Assembly (NCBI GenBank): GCA_963971285.1
Contig: OZ020262.1
Coordinates: 4,218,082 to 4,282,081 of the forward strand
Direction: 5' to 3'
Source: Astropecten irregularis
Taxonomy: Eukaryota; Echinodermata; Asteroidea; Paxillosida; Astropectinidae
Length of the DNA: 64,000 nt
Shown: in pieces, positions 1 through 9,661 of the stretch
Layout of the letters: every line of letters begins with the position of its first letter
How positions within the stretch are numbered: position 1 is the first letter of the stretch
Notes under the pieces: model-generated
The model's database searches: none
The model's input: only the letters and a program-made list of their open reading frames with translations
What the model was told of the DNA's origin: nothing
Position numbers and translations under genes: made by a program

Positions 1-201
1 GCATTGAGCAGGGGCACCAAGGCAATGACCAGGGGCACCGAGGCATTGGAGGCAATGGCCAGGGGCACCAAGTCAATGACCAGGGGCACCAAGGCAATGA
101 CCAGGGGCACCAAGGCAGTGACCAAGGGCGCAGAAGCAATGACCAGGAGCACCAAGGCAATGACCAGGGGCACCAAGGCAATGACAAGGTACACTAGAGC
201 A
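1..201. repeat. 21-bp tandem array at left edge
   Basis: The unit is GCAATGACCAGGGGCACCAAG, about ten copies with substitutions and one 9-bp partial unit (about 43-51). Its 98-codon frame repeats a heptapeptide (AMTRGTK) only because 21 is divisible by 3; I do not regard it as a gene. The array may extend left of the window. Confidence 0.9.
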
Positions 202-525
202 ATGCAACATTTCTTCCCAAAAGCACAGATTACAGATCTCCAACTTGACACCAAAAATCTGACTGAAAAAACAAAACAAAACATCAACACCAAGCTTTGA
301 TATTTCAAGTTCCTATTGAATGTATCACAAGTTAAAAATTAAAAAAAAAGTTCAAAATGACACGTGTAAAAAACTTTGAGCCAATTCATCTAATGGTCCA
401 TAAACAAAAACACCTGAAAACAGTCAACATGGCATTCTAAACATCCCAATTCTCCATAGGTTGGATATGAACCTGGGTCCAAATTCTGGACTGAGCTGAG
501 CTTTGTTTTGAAGATTTTCAAAGCT

Positions 526-597
526 AGCTTGGTGGTCTAGTGGTAGGACATCTGCACTAGTAAGCAGGAGGTACTGGGTTCGAATCCCACCTGAGCA
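526..597 (+). pseudogene. tRNA-like sequence (pseudogene or SINE head)
   Basis: A 72-nt cloverleaf can be drawn: acceptor AGCTTGG/CTGAGCA with a terminal mismatch and two G-U pairs, D stem GTCT/GGAC, anticodon stem TCTGC/GCAGG, T stem 4 of 5 pairs around TTCGAAT. The anticodon loop ACTAGTAA has 8 nt instead of 7, so the identity is uncertain (AGT would be Thr). A-box- and B-box-like sequences are present (GGTTCGAATCC). Confidence 0.6.
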
Positions 598-852
598 AGG
601 GGCATGATTTTTTTTATGTGCACGCAAAAGCATATATTCATCTGTGAGGTAGAAGGAAGTGATTTTGAAAGTTTAATTTTTTAGCGACTTTGCTTAGCAT
701 ATTTTTGCAACGATCAGAGGAGCACAGATTTGTATGCTTTTTGAGGTTATAAAGGTGAGGCTACATGATAAAAGCACTGAATGGTACCGCAAGGAATTTA
801 AATCATTTTTTTTTTAATCTTATTTTTGCTCAGCCTGGGACACATAGGTCCT

Positions 853-1004
853 GGGGTCGATTTCACCAAACTCATCGTAACTTACTATCAATCGTAGGAC
901 TTCGGATGCATTGCAGCCCTACGTAGGATACAATGGGTTATCCTTCGTACCCCAACTTCGTAAGTTACAATTGATCGCAGGGCTTCGTGAATTTGACCCC
1001 TGAT
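853..1004. repeat. 150-bp CTACGAT inverted-repeat family, copy 1
   Basis: Ends are GGGGTCGATTTCACCAAACT and CTTCGTGAATTTGACCCC; the interior is CAATCGTAGGACTTCGGATG and ACAATGGGTTATCCTTCGTA. The same blocks recur at 17588, 17917, 59772 and 60276. Confidence 0.72.
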
Positions 1005-1607
1005 CTTGGAAACATGTGTCTCAATTCTCGGACATGGTTTCACATCAAAATGGAGGGAAAATACAGTTTTGGTCAAACTCAAGCGTTTTAAGTTCAACGA
1101 AAATGATAAGATTAAGTGAATTCAGGTTGAAGTTTGTTTGTGCTGTAAAGCCCATGGGAGTCTTGCCCCTCGTACAATGTTGTCTGCACAGATCGGTGGC
1201 TTCCGCCCAAGACATGGGGTGGAACCCAGCTTCACAAATTAGGAGACAAGTTGCCAGGAGCCACCCAACAGCATCCAGAATATCAGTTACCATCAAACAG
1301 CTTCATGCTCCAGCTCATTTTAGGTTGTTTGACCACAATTTCAATTTGAATTTGTCTGACTTTTCACCTCCTTCGTTTGCGCCAGGTTAAAGGCTGACAT
1401 GGATGAATAAAACTGACCGTTTACCAATTCAGGCAATTTGGTCGTTCACAGCTGCAAGGCATAGAAGCTACAGGCACATGAAGCTATATCTATTATCTGT
1501 ACAAGTCCTTACTTAAAAAAACCCAGAAAAAGCTCATTCACATGTCTTGAGTGGCCAGAAAGTTCATTTTGAAAAGGCCCAATTTTGATCTCATGAGGGC
1601 GTTCTAT

Positions 1608-1970
1608 TTAAGGTACTGTTCAGGATTGGTAACATACCCAAATAGAAATGTTCACGGATTTACGTATGACTTTCAGGATATGAAGATGGTGCTGGTAGAA
1701 ACATACTGTTAAAATATTTCTGCCTGCAATGCTGCATTCATCCAGAAATTAGTAAAACAAAGACGGAAAACAGTATTGGTCTTGGGGTAAGATCAAAACT
1801 CCTGTGAAAAGATTTTAAAATACTGGGAGAATTTTTCACTGTTTTCCACAGTTTCCGATGATGACATGAGTTGAAAATTTCACAGGATTGTTTTTATTCC
1901 ATGACAAAAGAAATGATGAACAGTCTGCAGCTGTTCTATAACATTTACCAATCCAGTATTATGCCTTTAA
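1608..1970 (-). mobile_element. TTAA-flanked inverted-repeat element (MITE), diverged copy
   Basis: It lies between TTAA at 1608-1611 and TTAA at 1967-1970. Internal landmarks (GAAATGTTCACGGATTTACG, ATCCAGAAATTAGTAAAAC, AAAATTTCACAGG) match the family in inverted orientation. The ends have drifted. Confidence 0.75.
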
Positions 1971-2687
1971 CACCATCTTTGTGGGTACTCACAGCATTGC
2001 ATAATGTCCAAAATGTAACGTGATGACGTATTACATTTTTGCTGTTTAATGTTATTGGATTGAATTGACGGTGTCTGAACAGCGCCCTCACATGACCAAA
2101 AACATGGGTCTAATTTTATTATGTATTTCAATGAAAACGCCCCTCCCCCACCGATATCCCCCAAATAACATCCATTTCAGGCGATCAGAAGCGCTTTTTC
2201 ATTCGCAGTAGAAAACAATTTCCCTGAGTCACCACAGGTGGCTTAAGCAGCCTTAAGTATGGCCACAAGTGTCGCTCTTTTTAGCCCCATTTTCTCTTTT
2301 CTAGAAGATACACCACAGCTGACTTGACTTGCTTTTGCACTGCAGCGTTCATGTCTCATTTTATGCGCCCGCAGCGAGAACAATGACTAACAAAATTATT
2401 CCAGTATGGGGAGAAGGGTAGCATTGCCGCAGGAGATGACTTGAGAACTTGCAGATGACATTTTCGAGGATGATGTCGTTAGATATGATCAGAAGCCTGT
2501 TTTTTGTTTTACCAATTCACATGATTGTATATCTACTGGACAAACAACTGAGAGGAATATACAATAACAGGTCCCACTGGGTTCATAAACAGAACCCAGA
2601 CCAGAGATTGAGAAGGCCTATGTTTTGACAAGAAGCAATGTCTACAGATCTTAGAGAGGTGGTTTAATGGCTTCTGACTGCCAAACG

Positions 2688-2825
2688 AACAAAGATAATT
2701 GACTATTGGGGACACCACCAACGTAGGGCTGGATAGCTCAGTTGGCGAGAACGCTGTACGGTATTCCTGAGGTTGCTGTTTCGAATCCCACTCCAGTCAA
2801 TTTTTCTTCATTCACTTTTCAATAT
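2688..2825 (+). repeat. tRNA-derived SINE-like unit, copy 1
   Basis: It starts ACGAACAAAGATAATTGAC, includes CACCACCAACGTA, then a tRNA-like head (GGCTGGATAGCTCAGTTGG ... TTTCGAATCCC) and ends in AGTCAATTTTTCTTC and TTCACTTTTCAATA. The same modules in the same order occur inverted at 9528-9661, so it is a dispersed unit, not a tRNA gene. The head has several mismatched stems. Confidence 0.75.
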
Positions 2826-4601
2826 CTTAGAGAGGGTTAGACATCCATATCAATGGTCAGTTGAATGATGGCACGTTTGGGATGCTCTGTGGATGATGAA
2901 CAGTGTGAAGCTCTCCGGGCGTGGGGTCTGGAGCCCACTTCAAGATATTCACGATGATCTCTGGTGCAGTCGGAGTACACATTTTTTTTTACGATTCAAA
3001 CTCTTTGGCTTTGAATTTAAAACAGGGATTGTCTTTATAAACAAAAAAGATTTCAAAGAAAACAAGGCCCAAAGCAAAAGAAAGATCAGCAAGTGGCTGA
3101 AGTAAGCAAGCAAGAACCTGACATTGTTTCTACCGTTCAAGGTACACTGGATGTTTACTGATATAAGCTTGGTTGTAGGCGTTGCCGTGCAGAGTGCTGC
3201 TTCCACGGTCTGCTGCAGAATCCCACATGCATTTTGATAACGGGTACCGGGCAGGATGAAAAACTGAAGGATTGGCATGTAGTTCCGTGCGGTCTGGCAA
3301 AGTATGGGTCGGCTGCAAATCAAACACACCTGGTGTTGCAACTCTGCTGAAGACTTTGGGGACTGGACCTGGGGCTCAGGGCTGGCCTGTGGATGATTGA
3401 GGACTTCATTAGGTACTCGTCAACCGTTAGGCATTCTTGCTGGGTGAACTCGGAGCACTGAGCCCTTCATGCATGAGGCATAATCTCCCACCCTTTTTCG
3501 CCCCCTGGGTTGATGAAGGGGAATCCCCTTGATGCTTCGACGGCTGGCTGGAAGTCAGGAGTTGGGTCGCCGGTCAGGTACCCGAGTCATTTACCTTGCC
3601 TTAAGCTTGGAGGGCATACAGGCCTCTGACTAACAAACTTCACAGTCCCCCGGGTGAGTAACGAGTCAGCTCCTTGCTGTGTCGTCGGCAATGTGGCATC
3701 AGAGGGTAGGTCTGTCAGCACATCAAGGTTAAGTCGTTCTAATCCTCCACTCAGAAAGAGGATGAGCGGCATCACGTGATCCACGCTACCCCTGGGTGGA
3801 AGGTGGTGAAGGGTGGGGAGGATAGCTTATCCCCACACTATCTGACATGGGGTGTGACTCAAATCAAGCTCTGGCTTGATGGCCCCAGTGAGGTTTGATG
3901 TCAGCTTGGACCTGTCATCACGTCCTCTTCCCCCCATGGTAGAGGTACTCGGGGCAGACCCTGGCAGTGGTCTTCACAAGCCCCTACGCTGCTTCCCATG
4001 GGGGTCCAACCTTGCCTCCCCAATAAAGCAGTGGTTCACCCCGCATTTTGGTATCTTTCCGTACTTTCCTTTCCCGTTTCCATCTTTCCTGAACCAATTC
4101 CGCTTTTCGTTTTGTCAGTTCGTTTTTTTTTTCCTTGTGTTCTTTTTTTAAGTTTTTTTTTTTACACAATCCTGATACAAAAATTATGGGTTGGTTTTTT
4201 TGGTCCGCAGATGCTTGCTTCATTTCCGCAGATCCAAAACACACACCTGCAAGAAAACAGACATAAACATGAATCAAACAGAAAGCCTAGTCAGGCAAGA
4301 GTCATCTATTGCGAAGTTACTAAAATTTTCTAGGAGTGGACAAACTTGCAATGATATAAATTTCGAGTCACTATAAGGGATGTTACCTATTCCATTTGTT
4401 ATTGGGTCAGATTGCTTTAAAAAGGAAGACAAGTTCCTGCAAACATCCAAGGGCTACTTACTGAACCGTCTGATGCACTCGCTCCAACCTTGTCCCCTCT
4501 TGAATTCCAACAAACTTCAAAGATGCCCCCCGTCCCTCTATAACTATGTACAAGTGTGCCCGTCTGCGAGGAAGCAAAGACAAAGAACAAATCATGTTAT
4601 T

Positions 4602-5309
4602 GATGCTTAACAAAGGGGGTCGGTGCTTAGGAAGGGAGTCAGTGCTTAGGAAGGGAGTCAGTGTGTAGGAAGGGTCAGTGCTTAGGAAGGGGGTCGGTGC
4701 TTAGGAAGGGGGTCGGTGCTTAGGAAGGGAGTCAGTGTGTAGGAAGGGGGTCGGTGCTTAGGAAGGGGGTCGGTGCTTAGGAAGGGGGTCGGTGCTTAGG
4801 AAGGGGGTCAGTGCTTAGGAAGGGGGTTTGTGCTTAGGAAGGGGGTCAGTGCTTAGGAAGGGGGTCGGTGCTTAGGAAGGGGGTCAGTGCTTAGGAAGGG
4901 GGTCAGTGCTTAGGAAGGGGGACAATGTTAAAAAAGGGGGTCAGTGCTTAGGAAGGTGGTCGGTGCTTAGGAAGGGGGATGGTGCTTAGGAAGGGGGTCA
5001 GTGCTTCAGAAGGGGGTCGGTGCTTAGGAAAGGGGATCTGTGCTTAGGAAGGGGGTCTGTGCTTAGGAAGGGGGTCTGTACTTAGGAAGTAGGTCAGTGC
5101 TTAGGAAGGGGGTCATTGCTTAGCAAGGACGTCAGTGCTGAAGAAGAAGGTAAGTGTTTAGGAAGGAAGGCAGTCTTAGGAAGGGGGTCAGAGCTTAGGA
5201 AAAGGGTCAGTGCTTAGGAAGGGATCAGTGTTAAGGAAGGAAGTCGGTGCTTAGGAAGGGGGTCTGTGCTTAGGACAGGGGGTCAGTGTTTAGGAAGGGG
5301 TCGGTGCCA
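4602..5309. repeat. 20-bp minisatellite (about 35 units)
   Basis: The plus-strand unit is GGGGGTCAGTGCTTAGGAAG with common TCAG/TCGG and occasional TCTG variants, and small length changes near 4920, 5140-5180 and 5220-5240. It ends 19 bp short of exon F and so begins just after that exon's 5' splice site on the transcribed strand. Confidence 0.95.
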
Positions 5310-5327
5310 GACCACCAAACTCCTTAC

Positions 5328-5493
5328 CTGTGTGGACCATATGTGGACACATTTATCAAATGAGCCACTAGCGAGGTATTTGCCGTCGGGGCTGAATGCT
5401 ACGCTATAGACTGGTTCTTGGTGCTTTGTGAGTGTGTGTATACAGATACCCCTCTCCACATCCCACAACCTGACTGTTGAGTCAAAGGACGCA
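5328..5493 (-). CDS. TBL1XR1: TBL1X/TBL1XR1 orthologue, internal coding exon F (WD blades 6 and 7)
   Basis: The minus strand encodes [19 protein letters not shown], then [18 protein letters not shown], then [18 protein letters not shown] and Q. These are the end of blade 6 and almost all of blade 7, nearly identical to TBL1XR1 (Glu for Asp before RGICIH and Lys for Arg before YLASG are the visible differences). The exon is 166 bp with acceptor CATACAG (AG at 5495-5494) and donor CAG|GTAAGG (GT at 5327-5326). It enters in phase 2 and leaves in phase 0. The remaining C-terminal exon, expected to encode the GALVHSYRG...CVLDLRK-type end, was not found on the minus strand between 1 and 5327, so the gene continues past the left edge. 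A 20-bp minisatellite starts 19 bp beyond the donor. Confidence 0.96.
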
Positions 5494-5537
5494 CTGTATG
5501 GAGGAAAAACAAAGCAAGAAATATCAGCAAAGGTCAT

Positions 5538-5835
5538 TTAAAGGTAACTTCATACTTTATTTTTGGTCAAAGAAATGTAGATTCAAGGGCAAAAAATCAA
5601 GAGAGATACAGTAACAATCATCTGTGAAATTCCCAGTCCCATAAGGTGCCCACTTCTTTAGAAAACAGAGAAAAATGCTTAAATGTATTCACAGGAGTTT
5701 TGATTTCACCCAAAGATCAAAACTGGTTTTGGTCATTGGTTTCACTCTTTTCTGAATTTCAGCATTTCAGGATGAAAAATGTAAAGGGCAGTTCACCATC
5801 ACCATCTTTATACCCTGTGAGTTATACATGTAAGT
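5538..5835 (+). mobile_element. TTAA-family MITE, right end lost
   Basis: The left end TTAAAGGTAACTTCATACTT is present and the interior follows the family to GTAAGTAAATCTGTGCAAAT; the right inverted end is replaced by the link to the minisatellite. From 5643 on it is part of the 934-bp duplication, so the interior is present twice. Confidence 0.75.
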
Positions 5836-7510
5836 AAATCTGTGCAAATTTCCGTTTTGCCTCTGGCTAGCACAGCTTAGAGTGAATTCCAATAGACCTG
5901 TGTGTTATTTCTAGCTTCTTTTTCTTCTTCTTTTTAATGCCAGGTTTCCTGCTAAGCAGGATTGGCTGTGTTATTTCTAGCTTCTTCTTCTTCTTCTCCT
6001 TAATGCCAAGTTTCCTGCTTAGCAGGATTAGCCGTGTTATTTCTAGCTTCTTCTTCTCCTTAATGCAAAGTTTCCTGCTTAGCAGGATTGGCCGTGTTAT
6101 TTCTAGCTTCTTCTTCTTCTTCTTCTCCTTAATGCCAAGTTTCCTGCTTAGCAGGATTGGCCGTGTTATTTCTAGCTTCTTCTTCTTCTTCTCCTTAATG
6201 CCAAGTTTCCTGCTTAGCAGGATTGGCCGTGTTATTTCTAGCTTCTTCTTCTCCTTAATGCCAAGTTTCCTGCTTAGCAGGATTGGCTGTGTTATTTCTA
6301 GCTTCTTCTTCTTCCTCTACTTAATGCCAAGTTTCCTGCTTAGCAGGATTGGCTGTGTTATTTCTATCTTCTTCGTCTTCTTCTCCTTAATGCCAAGTTT
6401 CCTGCTTAGCAGGATTGGCCGTGTTATTTCTAGCTTCTTCTTCTCCTTAATGCCAAGTTTCCTGCTTAGCAGGATTGGCTGTGTTATTTCTAGCTTCTTC
6501 TTCTTCTTCTCCTTAATGCCAAGTTTCCTGCTTAGCAGGATTGGCTGTGTTATTTCTAGCTTCTTCTTCTTCTTCTAAGGTGCCCACTTCTTTAGAAAAC
6601 AGAGAAAAATGCTTAAATGTATTCACAGGAGTTTTGATTTCACCCAAAGATCAAAACTGGTTTTGGTCATTGGTTTCACTCTTTTCTGAATTTCAGCATT
6701 TCAGGATGAAAAATGTAAAGGGCAGTTCACCATCACCATCTTTATACCCTGTGAGTTATACATGTAAGTAAATCTGTGCAAATTTCCGTTTTGCCTCTGG
6801 CTAGCACAGCTTAGAGTGAATTCCAATAGACCTGTGTGTTATTTCTAGCTTCTTTTTCTTCTTCTTTTTAATGCCAGGTTTCCTGCTAAGCAGGATTGGC
6901 TGTGTTATTTCTAGCTTCTTCTTCTTCTTCTCCTTAATGCCAAGTTTCCTGCTTAGCAGGATTAGCCGTGTTATTTCTAGCTTCTTCTTCTCCTTAATGC
7001 AAAGTTTCCTGCTTAGCAGGATTGGCCGTGTTATTTCTAGCTTCTTCTTCTTCTTCTTCTCCTTAATGCCAAGTTTCCTGCTTAGCAGGATTGGCCGTGT
7101 TATTTCTAGCTTCTTCTTCTTCTTCTCCTTAATGCCAAGTTTCCTGCTTAGCAGGATTGGCCGTGTTATTTCTAGCTTCTTCTTCTCCTTAATGCCAAGT
7201 TTCCTGCTTAGCAGGATTGGCTGTGTTATTTCTAGCTTCTTCTTCTTCCTCTACTTAATGCCAAGTTTCCTGCTTAGCAGGATTGGCTGTGTTATTTCTA
7301 TCTTCTTCGTCTTCTTCTCCTTAATGCCAAGTTTCCTGCTTAGCAGGATTGGCCGTGTTATTTCTAGCTTCTTCTTCTCCTTAATGCCAAGTTTCCTGCT
7401 TAGCAGGATTGGCTGTGTTATTTCTAGCTTCTTCTTCTTCTTCTCCTTAATGCCAAGTTTCCTGCTTAGCAGGATTGGCTGTGTTATTTCTAGCTTCTTC
7501 TTCTTCTTCT
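5643..7510. repeat. 934-bp tandem duplication (5643-6576 and 6577-7510)
   Basis: Both copies start AAGGTGCCCACTTCTTTAG and include part of a TTAA-family element, a link and ten minisatellite units. I saw no difference between them, and every feature recurs at an offset of exactly 934. Confidence 0.92.
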
Positions 7511-8017
7511 CCTTAATGCCAAGTTTCCTGCTTAGCAGGATTGGCCGTGTTATTTCTAGCTTCTTCTTCTTCTTCTCCTTAATGCCAAGTTTCCTGCTTA
7601 GCAGGATTGGCTGTGTTATTTCTAGCTTCTTCTTCTTCTTCTCCTTAATGCCAAGTTTCCTGCTTAGCAGGATTGGCCGTGTTATTTCTAGCTTCTTCTT
7701 CTTCTTCTCCTTAATGCCAAGTTTCCTGCTTAGCAGGATTGGCCGTGTTATTTCTAGCTTCTTCTTCTCCTTAATGCCAAGTTTCCTGCTTAGCAGGATT
7801 GGCCGTGTTATTTCTAGCTTCTTTTTCTTCTTCTCCTTAATGCCAAGTTTCCTGCTTAGCAGGATTGGCTGTGTTATTTCTAGCTTCTTCTTCTCCTTCT
7901 CCTTAATGCCAAGTTTCCTGCTTAGCAGGATTGGCTGTGTTATTTCTAGCTTCTTTTTCTTCTTCTCCTTAATGCCAGGTTTCCTGCTTAGCAGGGTTTG
8001 CCATGTTATTTCTAGCT
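5910..8017. repeat. 57-66-bp minisatellite with palindrome and TTC triplet tract, two blocks
   Basis: The unit contains TTAATGCCAAGTTTCCTG, the near-palindrome CCTGCTTAGCAGG, then ATTGGCCGTGTTATTTC, TAGC and a variable (TTC)n tract. There are ten units in the first block (to about 6576) and eighteen in the second (about 6845-8017), separated by non-minisatellite sequence copied with the 934-bp duplication. On the transcribed strand the tract is (GAA)n. Confidence 0.95.
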
Positions 8018-8020
8018 TAC

Positions 8021-8133
8021 CTGGCTAGCATGAGGGGTGTGTTGGGGTTGTTTGGACTCCATTTGATGGTGTAGATTTCTTTATTATGGGCTTGTAAGTC
8101 GTGCATGCAACATTCTTGCTTCATTGACCAGAT
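8021..8133 (-). CDS. TBL1XR1: TBL1X/TBL1XR1 orthologue, internal coding exon E (end of blade 5, start of blade 6)
   Basis: The minus strand reads [18 protein letters not shown] then [18 protein letters not shown] and A. IWSM closes blade 5, and [16 protein letters not shown] opens blade 6. The exon is 113 bp, with acceptor TTGTGCAG (AG at 8135-8134) and donor CCAG|GTAAGC (GT at 8020-8019). It leaves in phase 2, with AG waiting for the T that starts exon F to give Ser. The loop NNPNTPLML is shorter than the vertebrate TGPGTNNPNANLML loop. The donor site abuts, and partly overlaps in sequence, the last unit of a large minisatellite (to 8017). Confidence 0.95.
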
Positions 8134-8210
8134 CTGCACAAAAGAAATATAAAAACAGAGAGAAATTCCACACAGGTTAAACAAAACTTCCACCGATATG
8201 TATAAACTTA

Positions 8211-8316
8211 AGAGCTGCTTACTACACATTTACCACAGTCTCCACAGGGGGACTGGATCATAAACCACCCATTACCATGTGCACAAAAACCACACTGTGG
8301 TATATTGTGGTATTCT
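8211..8316 (+). repeat. Telomere-motif dispersed repeat, fragment
   Basis: It contains AGAGCTGCTTACTACACATT, CCACAGGGGGACTGGATCAT and CACTGTGGTATATTGTGG from the family interior, without the CCCTAA-like ends. It lies just upstream of exon E. Confidence 0.7.
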
Positions 8317-8612
8317 GGGCCCAATTTCATGGAATCCGTTACGGCCTACTTTGGTGCTCACGAGCATTGCTACCCGTGAAATCTATTTCATGGAATTTGT
8401 AAGCAAGATGTTTGGTTAGGGAAGAATTTCCAGGCTAACTTATTATTTTCTGCTAACGCGCCATCATTATATATATGCATTCTGCAGAAAAACCTCGCTT
8501 ATAATGATACTGTTACCAAAATGAAAACTCTCCCGTGAAATATGCTAACCATAAAAAGTCTGCTAATGTAAGCGGAGAATTTTTGCTAATGGTAACGGAT
8601 TCTTCGATAAGG
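8317..8612. mobile_element. Inverted-repeat element with ATGGAATCCGTTACGG ends, copy 1
   Basis: It starts GGGCCCAATTTCATGGAATC and ends in GGTAACGGATTCTTCG. The interior is rich in GCTAA words and TTTCATGGAATTTGTAAGC. It shares its layout with 61615-61909 and lacks coding sequence. Confidence 0.7.
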
Positions 8613-8913
8613 TCTATGTAGTGTACTACTGCTGCTGGAGTGCTGTGCTGCCCTCGCGAGGCAGACTTCGACCAGTCTCTGAGTCATGACACAGCTTGAG
8701 ATGGGGCAGGCAGATTCAAGGAAAAAACCAACGACGGGATGCAGAGACACTACAGGAGTTCTTAATATAGAACGAAATGACGGGCAACAGGAAACTGCCA
8801 ATGACAGCTGTCAGGTGTATGCTATGATACATATGCATAATCTCCGCTATGGTGATGGTTCTAGATTCTCACTGCCACAGCCCTGCTAGTTTAATACCCG
8901 TGTTTAAGTTTGG

Positions 8914-9280
8914 TTAAAGGTAGTATCATACTTTGGTTTTTATCAAAAAAATACACATTCATGGCCAAAAATAACAGATACAGTAACAGTCATCTGTGAA
9001 AATTTCAGCCCCATACGGTGCCCACTTTTTGAGAAAACAGTGCAAAACGGCCACAGTATTTCTTAAGTCTTTTCTCTTTTATTTTTGATCTTTTAAAAGA
9101 TCAAAAAGATTTTCAGTTGTTGTTTTACTAATTTTTGGATAAATACACCATTTCAGGAGGAAAACTTTAATGGTATGTTTCTACCACCACCATCTTCATA
9201 CTCTGTAAGTTATACGTAAATCTGTGAACATTTCTGTTTTGGTGTCTTACCAGTTACCAAAGTATGATACTACCTTTAAA
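8914..9280 (+). mobile_element. TTAA-family MITE, full-length copy
   Basis: The left end TTAA+AGGTAGTATCATACTT mirrors the right end AAGTATGATACTACCT+TTAA. The interior has CAGTAACAGTCATCTGTGAA, GGTGCCCACTTTTTGAGAAA and a DNA hairpin GATCTTTTAAAAGATC. There is no coding capacity, so it is a non-autonomous element. Confidence 0.88.
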
Positions 9281-9527
9281 GTCATATTATGCATATATAT
9301 TTCATACAAAAATGAAAATATCTGTCACAGTTCACAGCCTAAAAAGTTGTCTCCTTTCCCAAGCTTGTCAAGCACCAAACCCACCTTTCTCAGGCAGATA
9401 GACACGTCCTTTAATAATCAAAGTTTTTTATTTGTCAATCCTGAATTACATTTGGAACCTCAGATTTATAAAGTTGATATGTTTCACTTGCCTTTATCAT
9501 ATATAGTATATTTTGAAGTTATTGAAA

Positions 9528-9661
9528 AGTGAACAAAGAAAAATTGACTCGAGCGGGATTCGAACCGCCGACCTCCTGAATACCGTACAGGCGCTCTACC
9601 AACTGAGCTATCCAGCCCTACGTTGGTGGTGACCCCAATAGTCAATTATCTTTGTTCGTAT
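9528..9661 (-). repeat. tRNA-derived SINE-like unit, copy 2
   Basis: The minus strand carries the same 5' flank, tRNA-like head and 3' tail as 2688-2825. This copy keeps a better head (TAGCTCAGTTGGTAGAGCG and GGTTCGAATCCCGC) but the T stem has two mismatches, and the anticodon loop around ACGGTAT is irregular. Homology beyond the tRNA part on both sides supports a SINE-like repeat. Confidence 0.75.

Larger units (their letters stand above)
1..5327 (-). other. Partial intron downstream of exon F (left end of window)
   Basis: No coding exon was recognised. It holds a 21-bp tandem array (1-201), a tRNA-like sequence (526-597), a copy of the 150-bp CTACGAT family (853-1004), a TTAA-flanked inverted-repeat element (1608-1970), a tRNA-derived SINE-like unit (2688-2825) and a 20-bp minisatellite (4602-5309). 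The stretches 1005-1607 and 1971-2687 show only A/T-rich unique-looking sequence. 2826-4600 includes a low-repeat segment and T-rich tracts around 4070-4165 that I cannot assign. Confidence 0.8.
5494..8020 (-). other. Intron between exons E and F
   Basis: This 2.5-kb intron is almost wholly repetitive. Reading from the acceptor side (low coordinates), 5538-5835 is a truncated TTAA-family inverted-repeat element, followed by a short A/T-rich link and then a 57-66-bp minisatellite reaching to three bases from the donor of exon E. A 934-bp block (5643-6576) covering part of the element, the link and ten minisatellite units is repeated immediately after itself (6577-7510). Confidence 0.9.

Noticed and set aside
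4-300. 98-codon frame with heptapeptide repeats
   Set aside because: It is a translation of a 21-bp tandem array; 21 is divisible by 3, so every frame stays open unless a unit has a stop.
4602-5309. CRISPR-like array
   Set aside because: Units are contiguous 20-bp tandem copies with no unique spacers, in a eukaryotic intron.
1-5327. Last TBL1 exon (C-terminal end of the propeller)
   Set aside because: I looked on the minus strand for the GGIFEVCWN and VCVLDLRK-type sequences and found none, so it is placed outside the window.
5937-8028. Open frames of 213 and 385 codons with a repeated MPSFLLSRIG...VISSFFF motif, looking like a repetitive membrane protein
   Set aside because: They lie entirely in a minisatellite whose unit and triplet tract keep the frame open by length alone, on the strand opposite the host gene, with no start context or splice support.
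9541-9615. Possible functional tRNA gene on the minus strand
   Set aside because: The T stem has two mismatches, the anticodon loop is irregular, and homology with 2688-2825 extends well beyond the tRNA part on both sides.
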